Shown here: positions 1 to 5,050 of the stretch, one piece after another
How the letters are laid out: each line of letters begins with the position of its first letter
Position numbering within the stretch: position 1 is the stretch's first letter
Origin: an uncultured Bacteroidota bacterium
GTDB taxonomy: Bacteria > Bacteroidota > Bacteroidia > Chitinophagales > Chitinophagaceae
Length of the DNA: 5,050 bases
Direction: 5' to 3'
NCBI GenBank assembly: GCA_903929655.1
Contig: CAIYVS010000306.1
Coordinates: 1 to 5,050, forward strand
The notes under the pieces: generated by a model
Told to the model about the DNA's origin: nothing
What the model saw: only the letters and a program-made list of their open reading frames with translations
Databases searched by the model: none
Made by a program: the position numbers and the translations under genes

Positions 1-2484
1 GTTGTCAAATATTTTCCAACGTGACAAGCCCGAAAGCGGGTTGCTTAGTAAATGTTTATTTGCACCAGGCACCCTGGGAAATACCCAGCTTCCAATTTGC
101 CAATCCCCACGTATCCAGCGTCGCCTGCGTTTTACATCTGTACTGTAGTCGGATGGATATTCTTCAAATAGTTGTATGTCGCTTAGTAATCCGGATCGCG
201 CAAAACAGCCTTCAAGGAGATCATGACTAAGGATACGGTTTTCCGGGAACCTGTTTTTAATTGCCTTTTCAAATATGTCTACTTCGTAGATGCCTTTACC
301 AATAAACGACCCTTCACCAAATATGTCCTGGTAAACATCCGATGTTACACGGGTATACGGATCAATGCCGGGTTCATTGCCATGCATACGGGCATACCAC
401 GAGCTGCTAGATACCGGCAAACTCACGGCTACCCTTGGTTGAAGTATGCCATACCCACTTACAACACGCTTAACGGTTTCGCTGTAGAATGCACGGTTTA
501 AGGGGTGTGCCATAGTTCCTGCAAACTGCCATGCCGAATCGCGCGGCAGCAGTGTATCCATGTCAAGTGTAATGACATACTTCACACTTGCAAGAACTGA
601 GAGATCACCAACTACAATTGAAAAACAATCCTTTGCACCACCTCTCAGCAAACTGTTTAAATCGCTAAGCTTCCCTCGCTTTCGCTCATAGCCCATCCAG
701 CTGCGCTCTCGCTCGTTCCATTTCCGTGGCCGGTGAAAAAGGAAAAAAATATTTTTATCGGGGTTCTTATATTTTTGATTTAGCTCTTCAATACATTCTT
801 TCGCCAATTGTGCCAGAGCTGCATCCTCAGGCATTGTTTCCTTTGGGGCATCTTTAAAGTCTGTTAATAAAGCAAAGTGCAGGTGTTCACCTGAATTTGC
901 CAGATAACGAACCTCTAAAGACTCAACCAATTTATGAATGTCTTCAACATTTGTAAGCAAAGTCGGGATCACAACTATTGTACGGTATTCAGGAGGAATT
1001 CCATGAGAAAAGTCCATCCTCGGCAGCAAGTTTGGCTTAATTAGTAAGGTAGCCAGCCAATTCACCAATGATATAGCCAGTTGGCTTAAGCAAAAAAGAG
1101 AAAGAATACCTGTGCCAATGATCAGCCATTTTTTAACTCCATATACATATTCCATTCTGCACAAGCCAAAACTCATGAGAACTGACAGAAATATTATTGA
1201 ACCTAAATAAATGGACAAGGGGTACTTGCCCAACTTGATCCGGATCTTTTCAACTCTTGAAAAAGCCTTCTTCGATAACTTCTGTGTCTCAGGCAAACCT
1301 TTATCTACCAGGTAATAGCCGACATGTGCGCTGCGATCTTCATTTCCGTTTTGCAAAGCACTTTCATGCGCTAACTGAATGGCAATTCGTGCTACTTCAT
1401 GTTCGGGTAAAATACTCTCCTTGGCAATTTGCTCTATAACATGCCTATATCGGTCACGCGTTGCAAAATCCATCAATGAATAAATACCTCCGGTGTCCTC
1501 ACGAAGAGTTTGTTCAACAATGCTTGTCATTTCTACAAACTCCCTCCAGTTAGTTTTGCCAAGAAAACGCAAACTTCTGATGCTATTACTCATCGAAACC
1601 TGGTCGGATGCTTGTTTCTGATTCTCCATTTGAACCAGTTCATTGCTTGTTAATCCATGTTCGGCCAGTTGCTGCTCCAACCACACCAATGTCATGTTTA
1701 AAGTAGGTCCCTTCCCTTTCAACCTGCGTATTATTCCTGCAACGAAGGGGCCTTCCATTGGAGGATTTGAACGTGCCATGTCGGCAATTAGTAAAATAAG
1801 ATCCTTAGGTTTCTTTTCAGCAACCTCGATCATTTCATCTGCCCAGTAGTCGGCAAGATTCTGGTCTATCCTGTCTAACGCTACCCGTGCCGAAACGCGT
1901 CTGAGGTTTTCTATCAGGGCTAAACGAAGCATGATAGGTATAGCCCATAATTCACCCAATTTTAGTTTCATAACAGATTGATAAGCAGTTATAAAACCAT
2001 TCAGGCTTTTTTGATCTACATATCCATCACTATGTGAAATGATCTTAAGAGCAATATCATATACGCGGGGAAGACCAACAGAAACACCTTCTGATAATCT
2101 GGGTAATGTTTGACTATACCCTTTAGGTAAATGTTGTCTTGCAGTGATTATCTGCTCCTGAATTAGATAATAATTATCAAGTAACCATTCACTGGCAGGT
2201 GTTATCCGGCGCTTAGCCTTAACAGCTTCAGATAGCAAATTATACGCCTTAAGAAGCATCCCTTCATTATCGGCTAACCTTTTTAATAGTTGATCCGGAG
2301 CCTTGTCAGTGCTTAACCGATGTGTTGAGGCTAAGGTTTTTCCATACTGTTCCATCTGCTCAGAACTAAGCAACACAGACTTTAGAGGTTCTTCTTTATT
2401 ATATATTTGAGCAAACGTGTCACCCTGGAAGTACACTCTTAAGCGTAATAAAATATCATAAACAGTATTAGTAGCCAACTTCAT
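1..2484 (-). CDS. ndvB: Cyclic beta-1,2-glucan synthase (GT84), N-terminal 828 residues, 3' end outside window
   Basis: Seen: one uninterrupted minus-strand frame runs from an ATG at 2484 to the window edge. An in-frame TAA lies two codons upstream (2488-2490), which supports this start. Residues 1-420 are a soluble domain with motifs I recognise from NdvB/ChvB/Cgs proteins: GELWAIPIMLRLALIE at 177-192 and MDFATRDRYRHVIE at 338-351. Two hydrophobic segments follow (about 423-442 and 454-482). The glycosyltransferase domain starts near 500 and shows FHRPRKWNERE (583-593), a DxD in LDMDT (D641/D643), SHDLLEG (H754/D755) and RxxRW followed by IRGDWQ (R786, R789, W790). Family knowledge: these inner-membrane enzymes of about 2,800 residues use UDP-glucose to build and cyclise periplasmic beta-1,2-glucans, with a C-terminal GH94 phosphorylase domain controlling chain length. 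Inferred: the window stops just before the third membrane segment, so GH94 must lie to the left. All recognised motifs are intact and in one frame. Product identity is nearly certain; completeness is unknown. Confidence 0.95.
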   Translation of the reverse strand, partial: MKLATNTVYDILLRLRVYFQGDTFAQIYNKEEPLKSVLLSSEQMEQYGKTLASTHRLSTDKAPDQLLKRLADNEGMLLKAYNLLSEAVKAKRRITPASEWLLDNYYLIQEQIITARQHLPKGYSQTLPRLSEGVSVGLPRVYDIALKIISHSDGYVDQKSLNGFITAYQSVMKLKLGELWAIPIMLRLALIENLRRVSARVALDRIDQNLADYWADEMIEVAEKKPKDLILLIADMARSNPPMEGPFVAGIIRRLKGKGPTLNMTLVWLEQQLAEHGLTSNELVQMENQKQASDQVSMSNSIRSLRFLGKTNWREFVEMTSIVEQTLREDTGGIYSLMDFATRDRYRHVIEQIAKESILPEHEVARIAIQLAHESALQNGNEDRSAHVGYYLVDKGLPETQKLSKKAFSRVEKIRIKLGKYPLSIYLGSIIFLSVLMSFGLCRMEYVYGVKKWLIIGTGILSLFCLSQLAISLVNWLATLLIKPNLLPRMDFSHGIPPEYRTIVVIPTLLTNVEDIHKLVESLEVRYLANSGEHLHFALLTDFKDAPKETMPEDAALAQLAKECIEELNQKYKNPDKNIFFLFHRPRKWNERERSWMGYERKRGKLSDLNSLLRGGAKDCFSIVVGDLSVLASVKYVITLDMDTLLPRDSAWQFAGTMAHPLNRAFYSETVKRVVSGYGILQPRVAVSLPVSSSSWYARMHGNEPGIDPYTRVTSDVYQDIFGEGSFIGKGIYEVDIFEKAIKNRFPENRILSHDLLEGCFARSGLLSDIQLFEEYPSDYSTDVKRRRRWIRGDWQIGSWVFPRVPGANKHLLSNPLSGLSRWKIFDN

Positions 2485-2826
2485 TTTTTATTTTTTGCAG
2501 AAAAACTTACCGACCCTGTCTTATAAGGAGATTTCTTTTATAAAGTTACTAAGCCTGAGGAGTAAATGTGGCTTATACCTATTGAAAAGAAATGTATTTT
2601 TTACTCCTCCATATGAGCCTGCATTGTTTTGATCAGATATAGCCTTGTCCACCTTTTTTTGATGGGCATACAGAAGCTATGTGCATATAAATATAGGCAT
2701 AAATGCAGTCTTTATATCTAAAACCGTGAATTGTGTAACTTATTTCAGCCATTTTGCAACAGTTATTATTTATAAAGTACCCAACTTTGTTATTCAAAAC
2801 TTCTCTTACAAATTATACCTGACAAA
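2485..2826. other. Intergenic region between divergent ndvB and small plus-strand gene
   Basis: This 342-bp gap separates two divergently transcribed genes, so promoters for both should lie here. I looked for the Bacteroidota pattern (TTG, 17-23 bases, TAnnTTTG) on both strands and found no good match. The nearest on the plus strand is CAACTTTG at 2782-2789, with a TTTG at 2753-2756 that is too far away (25-base spacer). On the ndvB side, TAACTTTA (minus strand, 2541-2548) resembles a -7 element but has no partner at the right distance. Stretches just upstream of both starts are A-rich with no Shine-Dalgarno sequence. The only notable structure is the inverted repeat at 2557-2609. Confidence 0.6.
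2557..2609. repeat. 10-bp inverted repeat in the ndvB leader
   Basis: GAGGAGTAAA at 2557-2566 is exactly complementary to TTTACTCCTC at 2600-2609, with a 33-base loop. A second, competing pairing exists: AAGCC at 2551-2555 with GGCTT at 2570-2574. The repeat lies 73-125 bases upstream of the ndvB ATG, so it could be a leader structure or an operator. The long loop and modest stem make chance possible in AT-rich DNA. Confidence 0.3.
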
Positions 2827-3060
2827 ATGATTACTTCACCAAATTCAATAAAATCAGAGGAAATAAAAAGACCCGCTATTGAGAGTCAAAATGAAATTGA
2901 AGACAATCAATTAGTGAAAGATGCGAAAGTTGGAGAAAATGAAAAAACAGTTAAAACTATTCCAATGGCGCAGGAAAACCACAATCTTGCAAGGGGTAAG
3001 GTTGGTTTAGATGAAAATAAAACATGGAATTCCAGAAATTTAGATCCAGAAGAGGAGTAA
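2827..3060 (+). CDS. Small charged hypothetical protein, 77 aa
   Basis: I do not recognise this protein. It opens with ATG at 2827, preceded by an A-rich stretch (GACAAA) and no Shine-Dalgarno, as is usual in Bacteroidota, and ends with TAA after a run DPEEE. It has 16 acidic and 11 basic residues, many Asn and Gln, a single Trp, no Cys, and no hydrophobic stretch long enough for a signal peptide or membrane segment. It should therefore be a soluble, cytoplasmic, largely disordered protein. The most family-like part is the C-terminal third (residues about 56-77, VGLDENKTWNSRNLDPEEE), where a conserved motif would be sought. It diverges from ndvB and has no partner gene beside it. The main reasons to believe it are its length in an AT-rich non-coding region and its biased, protein-like composition. 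It could still be a chance ORF. Confidence 0.55.
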   Translation: MITSPNSIKSEEIKRPAIESQNEIEDNQLVKDAKVGENEKTVKTIPMAQENHNLARGKVGLDENKTWNSRNLDPEEE

Positions 3061-3357
3061 TATTAATTGTCAGAACCAAGTTCGTCTTAATTTCATTTTC
3101 ATTCGTCAATACTACTTTTAAGGCTTTTTCTTTAGCGTATTCCCGAATGTTTGTGCTAGGTGCCAAAAAACATGCTTGCTTTTTCTAAACTATTAATAAG
3201 GATCCCGCTAAGCTTTTAAAAGAGCTTTCAAAAAACAGCAAACATCAAATCTGATATATACGGCAACTATTTTGCACAGCTATTCACAATGTTAGATTTA
3301 AATAGAAATGTAACTGTCATAAATGCGCCGTAGCGATTTGATATACCGTAACAGGCC
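3061..3357. other. Non-coding stretch after the 77-aa gene
   Basis: About 300 bases with no supported gene. It is AT-rich with stops in all frames. An imperfect hairpin at 3210-3227 (AAGCTTTT / AAAAGAGCTT) has no following T tract, so I do not call it a terminator for the 77-aa gene. The only functional candidate is the promoter-like pair at 3271-3300. Confidence 0.5.
3271..3300 (+). promoter_or_regulatory. Candidate Bacteroidota-type promoter
   Basis: TTTG at 3271-3274 is followed after 18 bases by TAGATTTA at 3293-3300, one mismatch from the Bacteroidota -7 consensus TAnnTTTG. The spacing falls in the 17-23 range described for TTG/TAnnTTTG promoters. A start near 3306 would give a leader of about 50 bases before the ATGs at 3358/3361 and a transcript of about 215 bases ending at the hairpin at 3483-3521. 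Such short motifs occur by chance in AT-rich DNA; the placement upstream of an ORF and terminator is what raises it above background. Confidence 0.35.
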
Positions 3358-3498
3358 ATGATGAACAAAAGAAGACATCACCATTTATTTGGAATGCAGG
3401 TTCAGCTCTTTAGATTGTCCGTTTGTGTATTTTCCTGTTCATTCTTGTATACCAGTTTTACTCCCGGTGTGCAGAATTACACAACTCATTGTAAATAA
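3358..3498 (+). CDS. Possible 46-aa signal-peptide-like small protein or gene remnant
   Basis: I do not recognise it. Tandem ATGs at 3358 and 3361 open a frame of 46 codons ending in TAA at 3496-3498. The peptide has a basic N-terminal part (NKRRHHH, residues 3-9), then a hydrophobic stretch (about residues 17-34, LFRLSVCVFSCSFLYTSF) with two Cys, then a short polar tail with a third Cys (C45). This is the layout of a signal peptide or single membrane helix. The stop codon falls inside the 5' arm and loop of the terminator hairpin, so the ORF and the transcript end together. It may be a small membrane peptide, the surviving N-terminus of a lost secreted protein, or a chance ORF inside a small RNA. 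No sequence evidence separates these, so confidence is low. Confidence 0.3.
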   Translation: MMNKRRHHHLFGMQVQLFRLSVCVFSCSFLYTSFTPGVQNYTTHCK

Positions 3499-3521
3499 TA
3501 TATTTACAATGAGTTTTTTTT
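3483..3521 (+). terminator. Rho-independent terminator, plus strand
   Basis: A perfect 15-bp stem (3483-3497 with 3501-3515) closes a 3-base loop and runs straight into a T tract (3514-3521). The stem is AT-rich, with three G-C pairs, but has no mismatches. On the minus strand no T tract follows the stem, so it should stop plus-strand transcripts rather than the OmpA-type gene that converges on it from the right. It implies that something upstream on the plus strand is transcribed, either the 46-codon ORF or read-through from the 77-aa gene. Confidence 0.75.
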
Positions 3522-3632
3522 ATCTCAAGTGCACTTCATAAATATTTACACAAAAGTATTTGTTGGGTCGGGTAAAATGAAGTAATAAATTACAGAAAGA
3601 CCATCGTCTTTATGCGCATCGTGATAGGATTG

Positions 3633-4979
3633 TTATTGCGGACAGGAAGAGCAGGATAATATAGTAAATTCAGTACGGCGGTTTTCTTCATGTTGAAGGT
3701 CAGTACATGCAACTCCATTCTTGCAGCCATTCAAAAGTTTTGTCTCCCCATACCCTTTTGCATTAAGACGATTTTTTTGAATCCCTTGCTTTATCAGGTA
3801 ATTAACCGCAGCATCTGCTCTGCATTGTGATAATGTCATGTTATAGTCATCAGAGCCTCTTGAATCTGTGTGAGATGATAACTCAATAACCATATCAGGG
3901 TAATCATTCAGTAATTTTATCAACCTGTTTAATTCAATTGCCGCATCAGGTCTAATATCGCATTTGTTATAGCTATAGTGAATTTTTTTCAGGGTTATGG
4001 TTCCCATATTTACTGGCTGCTCTATTTTCAATTCCATATTAACATACAATTGCTGGCTACGGTCCAGGCCTTTGGTAGTCTTGTCTGCAGCCTCGCTTGA
4101 AAGCCAGCCTTTTTTTTGTCCCTGCACTTCAAAATCACTGTTCTGCTCCAGTTGAAAAAGAAATTTGCCGTCAGGACCGGTAGTGACTTTTTTCGAGTTA
4201 CCAGTACTATTATTAGTACAAGTAATTAAAACATCCTGCAATGGGGCCTTTGTTTTGGTATTGGTTGCAATGCCCGCCAATGTGAAACGCGGGTCATTAT
4301 GCAATATCTCTTTAATAATTGTTTTCGTGTTAAAATCTTCTAAACTGATTTTAGCTATCGTAGTAGATACATCATTCAGCATACCCTGTATAATATATTC
4401 GCCTTTGGGTATTTCGTCCAGCGCTATTTGCCCTTGGGGGTCAGTAAGTCCCTGGTGAAACAACTGTCCTGATTTATCTTTTATAGTAACAGTGGCATAC
4501 GGTAAGGGCGAATGGGTATATTTATCCAATACTTTTACTACTAGTCCTGTACGCTGAACGACAACTGCTGTTTTTTTTATTGCTTTTTCAAAATATAAAA
4601 CGTGATCTATTTGCGGGTCATCAAATCGATTGGATGATATGTATCCACTACTCAGGTCATTATCCGAAAATAGATAAAAATCATCATAACTGGAATTGAA
4701 GGGAGCTTTCAAATTAACAGGATTATCGAAGCCCTGCGCAGTTTTTTTTGCAATGAAAAGATCAAGACCACCCAAACCCGGCAAACCATTTGAGGAAAAA
4801 ATGAGGTCCCCGTTATTATTAAAGATCGGGAATAATTCATTTTCACTGGTATTAAGCACAGTAAGGTTCTGTGGTTGCGACCATGCATTACCCTGTTTGC
4901 TGCATATATACAGATCCATTCCTCCTCTGCCACCCGGCATATCAGATGCAAAAACAAGAATACTACCGTCACTGCTGAT
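3633..4979 (-). CDS. OmpA-family protein with PD40 repeats, two carboxypeptidase-regulatory-like domains and OmpA_C (PorE-like), 5' end missing
   Basis: Seen, N to C: a PD40/WD40-like repeat (ISSDGSILVFASDMPGG, 4979-4929); a second (FPIFNNNGDLIFSSNG, about 4832-4785); a degenerate third near 4679-4590; two beta-sandwich carboxypeptidase-regulatory-like segments (about 4547-4310 and 4289-4030); then an OmpA_C domain (about 3983-3655). The last shows HTDSRGSDDYN and LSQCRAD, with the Asp (3864-3866) and Arg (3819-3821) that bind diaminopimelate in this family, and ends ENRRTEF. The tail is SCSSCPQ, then TAA. Family knowledge: this order, usually after N-terminal TPRs, matches PorE-type proteins linking the type IX secretion machinery to peptidoglycan, but Bacteroidota encode many such paralogues, often next to PorP/SprF-like genes. 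Inferred: a periplasmic, probably lipid-anchored, peptidoglycan-binding protein. The frame stays open to 5050, but residues upstream of about 4979 are the antisense of its own sequence and probably artefactual. The true start is off-window. Confidence 0.9.
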   Translation of the reverse strand: MSSDGSILVFASDMPGGRGGMDLYICSKQGNAWSQPQNLTVLNTSENELFPIFNNNGDLIFSSNGLPGLGGLDLFIAKKTAQGFDNPVNLKAPFNSSYDDFYLFSDNDLSSGYISSNRFDDPQIDHVLYFEKAIKKTAVVVQRTGLVVKVLDKYTHSPLPYATVTIKDKSGQLFHQGLTDPQGQIALDEIPKGEYIIQGMLNDVSTTIAKISLEDFNTKTIIKEILHNDPRFTLAGIATNTKTKAPLQDVLITCTNNSTGNSKKVTTGPDGKFLFQLEQNSDFEVQGQKKGWLSSEAADKTTKGLDRSQQLYVNMELKIEQPVNMGTITLKKIHYSYNKCDIRPDAAIELNRLIKLLNDYPDMVIELSSHTDSRGSDDYNMTLSQCRADAAVNYLIKQGIQKNRLNAKGYGETKLLNGCKNGVACTDLQHEENRRTEFTILSCSSCPQ

Positions 4980-5050
4980 ATGCCGGGTGGCAGAGGAGGA
5001 ATGGATCTGTATACATGCAGCAAACAGGGTAATGCATGGTCGCAACCACA
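4870..5050. repeat. 76-bp inverted duplication with 29-bp spacer at window edge (likely fold-back artefact)
   Basis: Positions 4870-4945 and 4975-5050 are reverse complements over 76 bases with one mismatch (A at 4906 against C at 5014, where T would pair). The spacer is 4946-4974. The left arm lies in coding sequence that makes a normal PD40 repeat, while the right arm read in the gene's frame gives protein unlike the family (Cys/Ser-rich residues before the ISSDG motif). The similarity stops abruptly at CATATCAG, as expected if a strand snapped back on itself during amplification or if an assembler walked back along the opposite strand. The right arm reaches the last base of the window, so its full length is not visible. 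Confidence 0.85.

Noticed and set aside
21..501. Two plus-strand ORFs of 69 and 92 codons
   Set aside because: They lie antisense to the conserved GT84 catalytic region of ndvB and show no protein-like motifs.
1257..1849. Plus-strand ORFs of 60 and 68 codons
   Set aside because: They are antisense shadows of the conserved N-terminal domain of ndvB.
2753..2789. TTTG and CAACTTTG as a promoter for the 77-aa gene
   Set aside because: The 25-base spacer is longer than the range known for Bacteroidota promoters, and the -7 element has a mismatch at its first base.
2957..3166. Minus-strand ORF of 69 codons overlapping the 77-aa gene
   Set aside because: About half of it is antisense to the better-supported 77-aa ORF. 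It has no recognisable motif.
3596..3611. Hairpin AAAGAC-CATC-GTCTTT as a terminator for the OmpA-family gene
   Set aside because: The 6-bp stem is short and no T tract follows on the minus strand.
3061..3632. tRNA, CRISPR array or insertion-sequence remnant in the largely non-coding region
   Set aside because: I saw no cloverleaf with a T-arm motif, no regularly spaced direct repeats and no terminal inverted repeats or transposase fragments.
4165..4458. Plus-strand ORF of 97 codons with hydrophobic stretches
   Set aside because: It is antisense to the carboxypeptidase-regulatory-like domains of the OmpA-family gene. Hydrophobic runs are expected opposite charged beta-rich coding sequence.
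4709..5023. Minus-strand ORF of 104 codons
   Set aside because: It is an out-of-frame shadow of the PD40 region and begins inside the artefactual arm of the palindrome.
4980..5045. TTG at 5045 as the start of the OmpA-family protein
   Set aside because: The frame stays open to the window edge, the codon is a poor start, and the residues from 4980 upward are antisense of the gene's own downstream sequence through the inverted duplication. The true N-terminus should lie outside the window.

Overview
The window looks like chromosomal DNA from a member of the Bacteroidota, probably an environmental or metagenome-derived contig. It is AT-rich, its genes lack Shine-Dalgarno sequences and have A-rich starts, and it carries an OmpA-family protein of the PD40 / carboxypeptidase-regulatory / OmpA_C architecture typical of that phylum. 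The exact genus cannot be told from the sequence.

Layout. (1) Positions 1-2484, minus strand: the first 828 codons of a very large cyclic beta-1,2-glucan synthase (NdvB/ChvB/Cgs type, GT84). The frame is open without a stop to the left edge, so the C-terminal part lies outside the window. (2) 2485-2826: non-coding gap between divergent genes, containing the ndvB leader and one inverted repeat. (3) 2827-3060, plus strand: a small, highly charged 77-residue protein of unknown function. (4) 3061-3632: mostly non-coding, but holding what may be a compact plus-strand transcription unit: a promoter-like pair (3271-3300), a 46-codon signal-peptide-like ORF (3358-3498) and a perfect 15-bp hairpin with a T tract (3483-3521). 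(5) 3633 to the right edge, minus strand: the C-terminal part of a PorE-like OmpA-family cell-envelope protein. (6) 4870-5050: a 76-bp inverted duplication with a 29-bp spacer, 75/76 identical, inside the OmpA-type gene and ending exactly at the window edge. It is best read as a fold-back chimera or contig-end artefact, and the N-terminal residues read from 4980-5050 should not be trusted.

How the genes relate. Both large genes act at the cell envelope: one makes periplasmic cyclic glucans, the other probably tethers an outer-membrane or periplasmic assembly to peptidoglycan. They are separated by about 1.1 kb with a plus-strand gene and terminator between them, so nothing indicates a shared operon. 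I see no mobile element, CRISPR array, tRNA or rRNA. I found no convincing new multi-gene system. The points most worth a second look are the terminal palindrome and the small transcription unit at 3271-3521.
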